64,000 nt of DNA. It comes from Takakia lepidozioides. Its lineage: Eukaryota > Streptophyta > Takakiopsida > Takakiales > Takakiaceae. The position numbers and the translations under genes are program-made. Where the stretch lies: the NCBI GenBank assembly GCA_030704615.1, contig CM060734.1:16866001-16930000 (forward strand), written 5' to 3'. Under the pieces are notes generated by a model. It had not been told where the DNA came from. It made no database searches and worked only from the letters and a program-made list of their open reading frames with translations. Positions 10,769 through 21,139 of the stretch are shown one piece after another. Every line of letters begins with the position of its first letter. Position 1 is the stretch's first letter.

Positions 10769-11115
10769 AAATGAAGCAGAATGAACTTAGGGTAGTGGAA
10801 GCTTTGCACCAAGAGGTAGTCTTAGTGCCACCATGGGGGAGCGGGGGTTCCAAAATCAGCCCGATCTTCCTCTTAGAATCGCCATTCGTTGTGGTGGGCC
10901 GGTAAGTATGTTGAACAGCTGCATCAGCGCGCCTCGCTGTGGAGAGTTTGTCCTTATACAGAGGGGGAGGGTGGTAGAGCTTCCACCCGCGCAGCGGGTC
11001 CTCATCGTAGGCAGAAAGCTGCAGAGCCGCGCTATGGCGGCGAAGGTGCCAAGAGCTGGAATGATAGTCGGCAGGTTGCACCTTGATGAGAGCCGGTACC
11101 TGGGCATCAAAGAGT
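10640..11115. repeat. diverged local duplication, no gene
   Basis: Two diverged copies about 330 bp apart share a block of the form GGAGGGTGG...CTTC...CAGCTGC...GGGGCATCGTCATGAGCAGA (near 10630-10720 and 10965-11050). No coding function is seen. The stretch lies just before the LINE RT segment. Confidence 0.45.
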
Positions 11116-12450
11116 AAGCACGGTGCTGCAAGGCTTCATGCCCCCCGCCATGTCGCAAGGCGTCATCACCTTGTTGTACAAAAAAAGGGACAGAACAAAT
11201 ATCTCCAATTACAAACCCATTACCTTGCTGAATGTAGCTTATAAAATAATTGCGAAAACCTTGGCTCTTAGACTGCAGACTCTCTTGTCTTCTCTGATCA
11301 GGCCCAATCAAACAGGGTTTATAAAAGGTAGATTCATCCTTGACAATCTTCTTTTAGCTCAAGAGGTGCTAGAATTCGCCTCCAGATCAGGTCAGGCTAT
11401 TGCCATGGTTCTCTTGGATTTCGAAAAGGCGTTTGACAGAGTGGAATGGCCCTTCCTCCTTGCAGCTTTGGCTAAGATAGGCTTTCCACCACATTTCTGC
11501 AGTTGGGTTCACATTCTTTTGACAATATCATCCAACAGGGTCATGGTAAATGGATACCTCTCCTCTTTCTTCCCCCTGCAGCGTTCAGTTCGACAGGGGT
11601 GCCCGCTGGCCCCTTTCCTGTTCATGTGGTGGCAGATACCTTGGGTTACATGCTGGACCACAACCAAAACATAAAGGGCCTCAGGATCACCAACTACATC
11701 ATGAGACAGCCCATCAACCTCATAGACTCTATGTTTGTGGACGATACTTTTCTGATGCTTCAAGCTACAGAGGAAAATTTAGACTTAGCTGGAAATACTC
11801 TGAATGGTTTTTGCCAGGCCTCAGGATTCAAGGTCAATTGGAACAAAACATCAGCCTTGCTTGTCACAGATCTCACGGAATCCACATTAGGAACACCTCC
11901 TTCGTGGGGTTCCAACCAGGGTTTGAAGTGGCTCAAGCACGGTGAGGCCACTACCCTCTTGGGCTTACTCATTTGGAATAGGCCTTATAGATGAATAGAA
12001 ATTTGCCCCAATACTGCAAAAGCTCAAAAGGAAACTCACCTACTGGGGCTCGAAGCACCTTTCCCTCACTGGCCGGGTCTTGGTGGCTAACCAAATCTGC
12101 TCATCTGGTATGTGGTATTACTCCTCATCATGGCGTCCAGACTCGAAACAAGTCCAAGAAGCTAGAGGCCTCCTTAGAAACTACATCTGGGGGGCTCGCA
12201 AAGCCACAGACAACAAAAGACCACAAGTAAGTTAGAAACAAATCTGCCTTCCCAAAAAGAAGGGGGGCTTGGGGACAGTTTGTCCGGTTTGGGGAAGCTC
12301 CACATGTCCCTTGTACTTTGGGAACCATTCCAGATTTGGAGCCACCAGGTCTGTCCAACCACCCAGCATATTCGTAAGCGCCAAACACCACAAAAAACGA
12401 GTTGTTGCCACCACAATTTGGTTAAGAATGTATCACCTTTTTTGCACCAT
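11110..12450 (+). pseudogene. LINE reverse transcriptase remnant
   Basis: RT of a plant L1-type LINE, used for target-primed reverse transcription. Blocks in order: ISNYKPITLLNVAYKIIAK (near 11200-11255), NQTGFIKGRFILDNLLLAQE (near 11310-11370), LLDFEKAFDRVEW (near 11412-11450), RQGCPLAPFLF (near 11590-11620), the catalytic FVDD (near 11731-11742), and the thumb/C-terminal KLTYWGSKHLSLTGRVLVAN (near 12032-12090), NYIWGAR, then ICLPKKKGGLG (near 12243-12275). It has a frameshift near 11622, a frame change near 11990 and a stop near 12233. The upstream endonuclease domain and the RNase H region are missing. Orientation matches the ORF1 piece at 4076-5748, so both may come from one LINE. Confidence 0.9.
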
Positions 12451-12474
12451 CCACACAGGATGTGGCTAGACGAT

Positions 12475-14555
12475 GGAGCTTCTCCAATGTCATCGTGGGC
12501 TTCAGAGCGCGGGAGTAGTGCTTCCCCACCTCCACCAGAAAGTCGGCACCAAGGGCGGGATCAGCTATGGCCACGTACTTTACCATCCGCGACTTGTACT
12601 TTATGCGGGTCCACCTCCGCAGCTTTGAGATACGATTCGAGTGCCGAGAGGGTTAGATTCTTCTCCTCTGACTCCATGTAGAACCTCCGCGCATGTGCCA
12701 AATCCTGCTGAATTTTCGTCTGTCAAGAATGCGCACATAAGATTAGAGATCCTGCTCAACACTTTTTCTTCTATTGGGGGAGGAGAGACAGATTAGCTCA
12801 ACAAAACAGTCAGGAGCTTTACCCGAAATATGTAGTCCACCATGGCGTCCATGCTCAGCCTATACCAGGTTCTGTCTGCCTTTGCCTCCGACTTGCGCAG
12901 GAGGTCGGCACTGAGCGAATTGGCAAACTCTTGCACCCCCTGCTTCCCGACATCCTTCACTCGGAAGAGCATATGGGACAAGTTGGTGGCAATGAAGGCA
13001 TTCTCAGTCATCCTGCAATGCCACATTTCCATCAAACAATTTTGAAATGGGAATTTACAACAAATATGAGGATTCGCAATGAAATGACTTACAATCGGAT
13101 GGGTCCAAAAGCAAGAGGCGTTGTAACTTACGAGTTGATGTCTGCCATTGCAGCTTTGAGAAGACTGCGATCTTTGGGCCCCGCAACCTTCAGCACAACA
13201 CACTCCACGGCAAAATGCCAATCAAGGTCGTTGGGGTGGGCTTCGGCTATGTGCTCCATCCATGCCAGGAGGCGATGATTGCCGTCCCACACGTAAAACA
13301 TCTTTCCGGACAAGTGCTGGAAAAGAGGATCAGTATCAATCGATTTCTCGAACTCCTCATTTCGCCTTTGCCAATGGGGACACCATTTGTCCACCTCATC
13401 GGAAGTGTGGGCACGGGAAGCTCCGTGGTCGTTCTCAATGGAAACGTAAAACGCGGCAGACCCCATTCGATATCCATCCCGGAAAGAGAATTTCAGCTTG
13501 TCGATATCGCCTGGGAGGGCAGGTCTCACCACCTGCAAAGACACCAAGCGGCAAAGAGGAATTCGAAGCTTGGCCGGGTACACCATGCCCCCCAGCACCC
13601 TGCCAATGTTGTTGTGGGTTGCCTCCAATATCTTGGCAGTGGCCAACTTCATATCCTCCTCCGACATGACGTCTGCTGCAGAGGGGTTCTCCGGCAGCCC
13701 ACCAGGACCGCCAAATCCAGCCTGTATGCTGCGGGTTTGGGGCCTGGGGATGTCCGGGAGGATGTCATCCTGGTCAGAAAGCTCGGTGTCGTCCTCCTCA
13801 ACATGGTGAACCACCGGCAAAACCACCTCGAGCACTCTCCCTATCTCTACTGCCATCTCCCCGGCTTCACCTCGAACTTGCACAATCCGTGCTCTTTGTG
13901 GTGTTCTTTCCTCTCCTCCACTCTCCACCATATGGGTAATTGCGGGGGCTGCTCTTGTCCGCGATGGTGTAACCGGTGTGTTACTGCCTCTTTGTGGTGT
14001 CTTGGAGGGATCTACCGTCTCTGTGCGTCCCTCGCTTACATTGGCATCTGTCATTTGGGCACCCCTGGCCTTTTCAGTGGCCTTTTCTCTTTCCTCCTGG
14101 CTAGCCTTCTGTCTCGCCTGTTCTTTTGCCCTCTCTTTTGCCCTCTCACGGGCTTTCTGTTTCTTACTAGGGCTAGCAGCAGGGGAGCCCGGATGGACGA
14201 CCACCTTTAATTGAGGCGAACTGACACCCTCGCGCGCACTGCTCACTCCCCCCTCCGCAGCCCGTGACGGCTCTCTCGCCGGGGATTGCATATGCTTAGC
14301 TTTCTTCTTCTTCTTTGCGTGGGCGGGCCCTACTGCATGTGCATCAACAACCTCCATTGCCGGATCTGCTGTCCTCACGTCCTCACACCCTTCACCTGCC
14401 ATGCCGCCTGCACCAACCTCCCCAATGCCTATTATGTTGTACCGTCGCCGCAGGTCCTCCCGTCCACCAACAAAAGGTTGAAGTTTGCCCTCTCGCCCCA
14501 AGTTGGGCGATTCAAACATGCGATGAGTTGGAGCGGTCGATGATACCACCAGCAT
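12475..14555 (-). CDS. multi-exon gene with DGNHR (ParB/sulfiredoxin-like) motif; 3' end damaged
   Basis: Exon 1 (14555-13132) codes 475 residues: a Lys stretch KKKKKAK at 81-87 (possible nuclear signal), a charged Lys/Arg/Glu helix at about 131-163, an acidic stretch near 255-265, and a C-terminal globular part with FYVWDGNHRLLAW at about 420-432. DGNHR resembles the box of ParB/sulfiredoxin-fold proteins; the fold assignment is inference. Exon 1 ends at a consensus donor (GTAAGT at 13131). Exon 2 is 13012-12823 (acceptor TTGCAG, donor GGTAAAG); its phase fits exactly and it reads MTENAFIATNLSHMLFR onward. Exon 3 would start at 12719 (acceptor TTGACAG) and reads IQQDLAHARRFYMESEEKN before a stop; a +1 frame (KYVAIADPALGADFLVEVG) continues to about 12480, so a frameshift or another intron lies near 12605. 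The sequence then meets LINE DNA. The start codon is the first ATG of the open frame. Confidence 0.55.
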
Positions 14556-15026
14556 GCCGGGCTCGTCGTCACTCTGTCATTCCCAAAATCGTCAGAACCA
14601 ACATCGGTGCCAAAACCAGCATCGCAACGAGCAGCGCAACCACCATAGCAATAATCGTGGAACAACAATGAAAACAAAACAAGTTTAGGAAGTATGGAGT
14701 ACCATGGAACAACAATGAAAACAAATCCAACCAATGCCTAAGAATGACATGCACAAGCAGCCTTCTCCAGAGCTGCCGGCTTTGCACACGCATTGCAAAC
14801 TATCTAAGGTTCACTCAACCGGTAATATGAAACACGATGAACAAATGATCAGGAATTCCATAAGACGGGAAAACAGGGTGAAATGTTTTGAAGGCACTTC
14901 ATCTTCTCAGCTCAGCATGGATTTCCTTAATTTTTAACCACTCAGACCTTGATCATTCTTCGCAACAGCTGCTGCTTTTGCGATGCAGCCATACGCTTCC
15001 AGCGATGCCAGGATGAAGATGCAAAA

Positions 15027-15085
15027 ACAAAGCGAAACGACAAAGCGAAAGCAAAAGCGAAAGCGAACAAAGCGAAAGCAGAAGT
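15027..15085 (+). repeat. AAAGCG-type microsatellite
   Basis: Degenerate repeats of AAAGCGAA and AAGCAAAAGCG over about 60 bp. Confidence 0.85.
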
Positions 15086-15269
15086 GGCTTGCCTGAGAGT
15101 ACTCGGCTTCAGTTGGCGCGGGTTGTGAGCAAGACACTGGAATCTCCTGCTGGAGCTTAAGTTTGGCCATGCGAGAGATTGGCCGTCGTCCGTAGTACAA
15201 AGCTTTCAACTTCCGCCGCGGTCTGGATGTGAGGTCTCTCTCAGGAGAACCACGCCCTTCAGGCGGCAT
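15060..15269 (-). CDS. possible small 5' exon or hypothetical peptide
   Basis: A minus-strand open frame starting at 15269 gives a basic peptide (MPPEGRGSPERDLTSRPRRK near its start, then LKALYYGRRPISRMAKLKLQ). It lies 0.7 kb upstream of the DGNHR gene on the same strand and could be its upstream exon, but no good splice junction linking them was found. Weak call. Confidence 0.2.
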
Positions 15270-15489
15270 AAGTCCCAGCCAAAATAGAAAAAAATCTCAG
15301 TTTTTTGGGATACATGCCTCGAATAGAAGTTAATCCAAGATTAGCATCAGATTTAGGGTACGTATCGAGGAAGCCATGTGTCGCCAGCCCGAATAAAAAT
15401 GGACGGCGGTGGACATTTAATGCCCAACTACGCAATTAAATGTCGGATGAAGCCCTCCCTGTCGGATGAAATATGACGCAACTCGGCCC

Positions 15490-16240
15490 GGAATTTCCAA
15501 CGTAGAGGTAATTCGGAGCGTAGCAGGATAGAATTCCGGCGCCGGATTTCCATCCTGCAAGTAATTCGGAGCACGGATGGATGGAAATCCAGCGCCGGAT
15601 TTCCATCCGCCAGGTACGGCGGCATGCAAAATTTCCGTCATGCAGGTAATTTGGAGAGCAGCAGGATGGAAATTCAGCGCCGAATTTCCATCCTGCCAGG
15701 TAGGGCGTCGCGCGAAATTTCCGTCTCGCAGGTAATTCGGAGCCGGATGGATGGAAATCCGGCGCCGGATTTCCATCCTGCCAGGTAGGGCGGCGCGCGA
15801 AATTTCCGCCACGCAGGTAATTCAGAGCCGGATGGATGGAAATCCGGCGCCGGATTTCCATCCGCCAGATTGCTCGGAGTGCGGATGGATGGAAATTCGG
15901 CGCCGGATTTCCATCCTGCCAGGTAGGGCGGCGCGCGAAATTTCCGCCACGCAGGTAATTCGGAGCGGATGGATGGAAATTCGGCGTCGAATTTCCATCC
16001 GGCAGGTAGGGCGGCACGCAAAATTTCCGTCATGCAGGTAATTCGGAGCGGATCAGGATGGAAATTCGGCGCCGAATTTCCATCCTGCAGGTAATTCGAA
16101 GCCCGGATGGATGGAAATCCGTCGCCAAATTTCCATCCAGCAGGTAACTCGGATCGCTGGCGGATGGAAATTCGACGCTGAATTTCCATTCGCCAGGTAA
16201 GTCGAAGCGTCGAATTACCTTCCTGCAGGTAATTCTGAGC
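15490..16240. repeat. array A: tandem perfect palindromes centred on GGCGCC
   Basis: At least nine units of roughly 50-110 bp. Each has arms of the type GGATGGAAATCC and GGATTTCCATCC around GGCGCC, so the core is a perfect 30-bp palindrome in the best copies (15749-15778, 15834-15863). Linkers carry CAGGTAATTCGGAGC and CAGGTAGGGCGGC. Long open frames on both strands here are a by-product of the palindromes. Confidence 0.95.
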
Positions 16241-16344
16241 GTGGCCGCTTGGTTTTTCGGAGAAAAACAAACTAAACTGTTAGTTTTGTGGCTGAAGTCC
16301 ACTTTTAGACACGTTTTTCATGGAATCCTTGACTGCTAGAGGGA

Positions 16345-17490
16345 AATCCGAACGGCCTCGGACGGAAATTCGGCGCCGTTTTTCCATCCTGGGAGGTTTT
16401 TATATCGTCTAGTTTTGGGCCTCACCACCCGACCGGACTTCCTTTGAGGGGGCGAATTTCCATCCGGGGGATGGTCTCTGTCGGACAGGTGCCAGCCTCT
16501 ACGCCCGAGGCGACTTCGTCCGGGCGTCCCCCTGTTGGATATTCGGTGCCGAATTTCCGTCCGGGGGTTGAAATGTGACGGCCAGGTGCCGGCCTCTCCC
16601 CCCTCCCCGACTGCATCCGAACCGCCCCGCACGGAAATTCGGCGCCGTTTTTCCATCTTGGGAGGTTTTATATCATCCAGTTTTGGGCCTCACCACCCGA
16701 CCGGACTTCCTTTGAGGGGGCCCGGATGGAAATTCGGCGCCGAATTTCCATCCGGGGGATGGTCTCTGTCGGACAGGTGCCGGCCTCTCCGCCCGAGGCG
16801 ACTTCATCCGAGCGTCCCCTGTTGGATATTCGGTGCCGAATTTCCGTCCGGGGGTTGAAATGTGACGGCCAGGTGCCGGCCTCTCCCCCCTCCCCGACTG
16901 CATCCGAACGGCCCCGGATGGAAATTCGGCGCCGTTTTCCCATCTGGGGAGGTTTTTATGTCGGCCAGTTTTCGGCCTGCCCCCCCGACATGACTTCGTT
17001 TGGGGGGGCCCGGATGGAAATTCAGCGCCGAATCTCCATCCAGTGGATGCTCTCTGTCGAACACGCGCCGGCTTCTACGCCCGAGGCGACTTCATCCGGG
17101 CTTCCCCTGTTGGATATTCGGTGCCGAATTTCCGTCCGGGGGTTGTAATGTGAGGGCCAGGTGGCGGCCTTTCCCCCGAGCCGACTGCATCCGAACGGCC
17201 TTGGATGGAAATTCGGCGCCGTTTTTCCATCCGGGGAGGTTTTTATGTCGGCCAATTTTCGGCCTAACCCCCCGACACGACTTCCTTTGGGGGGATCCGA
17301 ATAGAAATTCGGCGCTGAATTTCCATCCGGGGGTTGTTCTTTGTCGGGCAGGTTCCGGCCTCTCTGCCCGAGGCGACTTCATACGTGCGGCCCCTGCTGG
17401 ATATTCGGTGCCGAATTTTCATCCGGGGGTAGTAATGTGACGGCACGATGCCGGCTTCTCCCCTTCAGCCGACATCATCCGGACGGCCCC
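16345..17490. repeat. array B: four tandem units of about 270-290 bp
   Basis: Units restart near 16365, 16635, 16921 and 17208 with GGAAATTCGGCGCCGTTTTT. Each unit holds three near-palindromes: GGCGCC followed by a T tract, a GGAAATTC/GGCGCC/GAATTTCC palindrome, and TTCGGTGCCGAATTTCCG. Units also share GACTTC and TCGGACAGGTGCCGGCCTCT-type linkers. The inverted counterpart is at 36110-37215. Confidence 0.95.
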
Positions 17491-17669
17491 CCACTTTCTG
17501 ACTGCATACCGTTGGCAGTTATTGTGCAAAGACCAAGGGCCGCATTCCTGAGACAAGGTTCATTAACACTCTGACTGTGGATTTTTGAGATAGTTGGCTC
17601 CCTGGATTTGGATCAGGCTTCGTCGCTCGGACAAATCGGCACCGCATTCCTTCCCATCGCTGCATCCCC

Positions 17670-18428
17670 CTTCTATCAGGGAGCTTGCCCGCATGCCATC
17701 CTGGGAGTCTTGTGTGCACATCTCCCATGGCGGAAAACCCGAGCGCTACAGAGTACTGCCCTCCTCACGATTTTTTGGAGGAGGAAAGGAAGGACTCAAA
17801 CGGCGTTGTTGTCGAGAGTATTGTTGTGCTCCACGATGATTTCGGCGATGGCAGGGAATGGCGAGTTCCACCATCGGACAGCGTCATATACAAGGTTGTT
17901 GGGGACTTCATTTGCCCGCCAAATACACCTTCTATCCTGGCGCCTTCAACGAAACAATCCGCGAATCAGAGAATGGCTACCTCAAAGAGAGAAGTCCGCA
18001 ACGAAGTAAATCCAGAGCCGAACCCATCTATGAAGACGAGCGAGAACCGGGTTGTTCACAACCTGTCCGACTCAGACGAGGTCATGGAAGTTCCGAGGTC
18101 GTCCTGGAGATTAGGCAAGTCCTCAATGGACGTCAGTGGACGAGGGAGTCATATTCCCAGCACGAGCACCGCAGTTCGATCTATTCTTGAAATTCTGCGA
18201 GGGCTTCACATGGAGGGACACCGCTCGGAGCTGGCCGGGCTGGACTACAGCAAGTTCGCAATTAAATCGGTTACATGCCTTCCCGCAGACGTCGACGGTA
18301 ATATCTTCTTTGAGTTCCCTCCTCGGACGGACTACTCGAGGGCGTCCGGAATGTTGACAGATATGGATAGAAAACATGATGGTCATTATTGGTGCGTCAC
18401 CAAAACCACCAGCATGAAGATGCTCGAT
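17670..18428 (+). pseudogene. MULE-like transposase, 5' fragment
   Basis: Open frame matching the N-terminal third of the transposase at 35888-33759: ENPSATEYCPPH, EEERKDSN, VVVESIVVLHDDFGDGREWR, SDSVIYKVVGDFICPPN, then DGNIFFEFPPRTDYSRASGM and TKTTSMKMLD. It lacks about 30 residues (the HRASFLCRGD... to GSV stretch) present after CPPHE in the other copy. The catalytic domain is missing because the sequence switches to gypsy DNA at 18429. The reading frame itself is intact to the break. Confidence 0.85.
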
Positions 18429-19792
18429 GTAACCACCAGGCCTACCATAGTGGTCCTGATCATTGTTTCTTCTTGGCTGGGGCTGCACTTGATGCACCCT
18501 TACTTGCCTAGGTTCTCTTGCAGCTGTCCTTCTGTTGTAGTAACAATTCTTAGTAGAATGGTTATCCATTTTACAGATAGTACAGTGTTTCTCCTTCATG
18601 TGGCATTCAGTGGTGGTATGGCCTTCATTCTGGCACTTTGCACACCAAACACCCTTCATCCAATGTGTTGCAGCCTCTGTGGCATACTTCTTCAAGATTT
18701 CTTATAATTTTTCCTCATAGTTATCCCTCTTCAACTTCTCCTTTCTCTTACTCTTCCTTTTTAGTTCTTGCTCTTCTTCTTCATCTGACTCATCCTCAGA
18801 GTCCTCATCATCCCTTTTCTCTCTCCTGAGTATTCCCAATTGCTCAATTCTATTTGCAGTTTCAAATGCCTCCTCCACTGTATTATGGGGTGACATATCC
18901 ACTTTCTTTTGCAACTCTGGTCTTAGTCCACTCATAAACCAAGTCTTCTGTAAACCTGGTGCTGGTACAGCAGCCAGCTTTTTCATCATCAATTCCAACT
19001 TTTCCATATACTCCTCAACAGTTTCATGCTTCTTTTGTTTTAACTGTTGTAAACTTCCATACACTTCATCCTCAGTTTTACTTGTCCTGAACCTATTTCG
19101 GAATGTTGTATTCAAGCCATTCCAGGTTAGGAAATGATTATCAGGGAATCTTGCATACCATTCACTTGCTTTCTTGATAAGTGAACAAGGAAACAATCTC
19201 ATCTTGGCATCATCGCCATTCTCATTGTTCACTATACACATGTGCTCAAATTGGCTAATGTGTACATCGGGATCCCCTTTTCCTGAATATATTGGAAAAG
19301 GTGGTTTTGCCCGTGTTGGTTGTAACGCCATCTGTGGCCCTATCTTCTGCTACTAACAGGTGCTGGCACCCTTGCTGGTGCTGGTCCTTCAGGACCTGTT
19401 GTTGTTGTGGTGGATCTTCCACCAAATGGTGGCCCCTGAACACTCCTTGCTATTGGCCCCACGATATTCACAGTATTCCCAGCTCCAGTTGCACTACTTC
19501 CCACACTCCCTGTCCCCCCAAAGCCAGATCCAGGCAGCCCGCCTGATCCCCCTGAGCCGACACCTTCGTTGGCCTGTGATCCAAGTGCTCCACTTGATCC
19601 AGGTCCAACGGGTTGGGATGTCCTGGTTGTAGTCTCAACCTCAGCTGTTGGGTCTATTTCTTCATACTCTTCCTCTTCCAATTTCTTCTCTCTATTTTCA
19701 TCCTCCAAGTTCTGCCCTTGGGTTTCTTCTTCACTCATGTAACTCAACTGCAATGGTGTTGGAGAATCTAAACTCTCCGTTGGCTCTGCCAC
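18429..19792 (-). pseudogene. gypsy gag (copy A2), C-terminally truncated
   Basis: Gag is the nucleocapsid/capsid protein of the particle. The N-terminal part (19792-19340) is acidic then Gly/Ser-rich. The capsid part (19331-18702) has the retrotransposon-gag pattern: FPIYSGKGDPDVHISQFEHM, ASEWYARFPDNHFLTWNGLN, then VEEYMEKLELMMKKLAAVPA, and an acidic-basic stretch. After a stop near 18702, the next segment (18695 down) carries zinc knuckles CAKCQNEGHTTTEC and CTICKMDNHSTKNC, then PQPRRNNDQDHYGRPGG at the break. The stop and truncation make it non-functional. Confidence 0.85.
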
Positions 19793-20164
19793 ATCCTCTC
19801 CTCTTCTTCACCTTCCGCTTCAAAAACTGGAGTTCCTGCTTTTGGTGTTCTATGCCTCTGTCAAATATTTTATCCAGGGATGTACCTCAGATCTTTCACC
19901 TTGTGATTGATCTTCTTCCCGTACCAATTCCCTTAATCTTTCTTGCAAAGAAAAAGAAAGAGTGGCATCCAACTCTAGTTCTTCCGGTATGGGTGATGTA
20001 CTCTCTGATCTTAATGGTGTGAGAGGTCCAGATGATTCCCCTATGTCTATTCCTCTCTCCTAAAGATATGGATAATTAGCTTTCAGATAGCTTTCTCTTT
20101 TTGCTGAATATCTCTGGCGTCTAGCTTCTCTTTCATCACTCATGTCCCATGTCTTTCATTTCTT

Positions 20165-20752
20165 TTAATGTGGCAATAACCAAAACTCTCTTCTGTAATA
20201 TCTCTCGTATATGCCTGGGTTTCTTTCAAGCTTCAATGCACCCTTGGCTATACTAGAAGTCTCCATTACCATATAACCATATGGCAAACAAGTCTGGAAA
20301 GCTGTTCTTGGTGTGAGTTTGATCCACAAAATATCCTTTGGAATCCAATTATTTACCAATACAAGCTCTTCATGCATATGAGTATAAACATTCACCTTTC
20401 TTTCCTCCCAGCCTTCAAACTCTACTCGCTTAATGGATAACAATGCTATCACATAAACCAGTGTTGGTAACCAACGTGCTCTTCCTCTACATGCCACCTG
20501 ATAAATCTTTATCACTCCTTTCTCCAGACCCCACTCAGGGTCAGCATCATGCACTCTCTTAAGAATGTTTTCTTTACAACCGTCTAGCAATTCCAAGAAC
20601 CTCTGAAAGAATCGTTTGGACAATCTTTCCTTCTCAGTTTCACAGGGAATTTGATTCACATCAAATTCTTTAATTCTCCATCCACCATGATCCCACCAGA
20701 TGCCTGTCACATCTGGTTGTTCATGACCCAGTTCCCCAGTATGGTCACCAAA
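20165..20752 (-). CDS. ORF0 upstream of gag (copy A2)
   Basis: An open frame of about 195 codons between the primer site and gag. The same frame is open upstream into the LTR (to an ATG at 20857), so the true start is unclear. Visible segments: VTGIWWDHGGWRIKEFDVNQ, GCKENILKRVHDADPEWGLE, KIYQVACRGRARWLPTLVYV, and a stop after EFWLLPH. No known domain. Ogre/Tat gypsy elements also have an extra ORF before gag, so a family-specific role is plausible. Copy A1 retains the same ORF with an internal deletion (40857-41260). Confidence 0.55.
   Translation of the reverse strand, partial: FGDHTGELGHEQPDVTGIWWDHGGWRIKEFDVNQIPCETEKERLSKRFFQRFLELLDGCKENILKRVHDADPEWGLEKGVIKIYQVACRGRARWLPTLVYVIALLSIKRVEFEGWEERKVNVYTHMHEELVLVNNWIPKDILWIKLTPRTAFQTCLPYGYMVMETSSIAKGALKLERNPGIYERYYRREFWLLPH
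20733..20750 (-). promoter_or_regulatory. primer binding site of gypsy copy A2
   Basis: Two bases after the LTR end (CTCGACA) the minus strand reads TGGTGACCATACTGGGGA, the place and TGG start expected of a tRNA primer site. Copy A1 has TGGCGACCATACTGGGGA at 40859-40876. The primer tRNA was not identified. Confidence 0.75.
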
Positions 20753-20916
20753 TGTCGAGCGGTTACTCACCCATCCCTTCGCTATCCGAGGCGGGAACTC
20801 CAAGATAGAAGTGTTGGAAATCTCTAAGCACTCAGCCCGCTCAGAACAATCAGTCATGACCTACAGCTAGTGTATCATGGGGGTGTTTCCTATTTGTTTT
20901 TCTTCCCGCATTCATG
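20753..20916 (-). mobile_element. 5' LTR of gypsy copy A2, 3' portion
   Basis: The final 164 bp of the LTR, ending in CTCGACA. It aligns with 40700-40856 of copy A1. The rest of this LTR lies at 39638-40511, beyond the 18.7-kb insertion. The last eight bases (20909-20916) are one copy of the target duplication. Confidence 0.9.
20909..20916 (+). repeat. target site duplication, left copy
   Basis: CATTCATG, identical to 39638-39645. It is LTR sequence duplicated on insertion of the 18.7-kb element; intact LTR copies have one such segment (CATGAA on the minus sense). Confidence 0.9.
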
Positions 20917-20954
20917 GAGGTTAGCTATTTCATGAGCATGAGCGGCATGAGCGG
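20917..20954 (+). repeat. terminal inverted repeat, left
   Basis: Starts GAGGTTAGCTATTTCATGAG and continues with CATGAGCGG repeats. It pairs with 39599-39637; 17 of the first 21 bases match, and the following ATGAGC motifs occur in a different order. Confidence 0.85.
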
Positions 20955-21139
20955 AGTAGTAAGACAATCGGTTTTCATGAGCAGAAGTACAAATTTCGAA
21001 AATAAAAAACAATAAAAAACATTAATTTAATGCAATATGTCAGGAAAAACAAATATATTATTCGGCCCCTTGAAGGGAAAATTGTAATTTTGACAGTTGT
21101 GCTCATGATATTTCGTCTTCCGCTCATGCCAATTCCCAG

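Larger units (their letters stand above)
15490..18428 (+). mobile_element. truncated MULE-like element copy, inverted relative to 35090-38200
   Basis: Reading +, this holds array A, a spacer (16240-16345), array B, a single-copy leader (17490-17670) and the 5' part of a transposase gene, ending abruptly at 18428. The same order is present in reverse complement at 38200 down to 35090. The spacer also matches (a tract near AAACTGTTAGTTTTGTGGCTGAAG here and its complement near 37260-37290). The element breaks inside the transposase at the codons for KMLD and joins gypsy gag with at most one shared base, so the join looks like a deletion. No terminal repeat was found at its left end. Confidence 0.85.
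18429..20753 (-). mobile_element. Ty3/gypsy family A copy A2, internal 5' part
   Basis: Minus-strand gypsy running from its LTR end (20753) through primer site, ORF0 and gag, and cut at 18428 inside the gag basic region. Everything 3' of gag is lost. Its 5' LTR is split by the 18.7-kb insertion into 20753-20916 and 39638-40511. Confidence 0.9.

Noticed and set aside
15436-16270. Overlapping 190-200 codon frames with MEIRRRISIHP-like repeats
   Set aside because: They lie entirely in palindromic array A, occur on both strands with nearly the same sequence, and are explained by the repeat period lacking stops.
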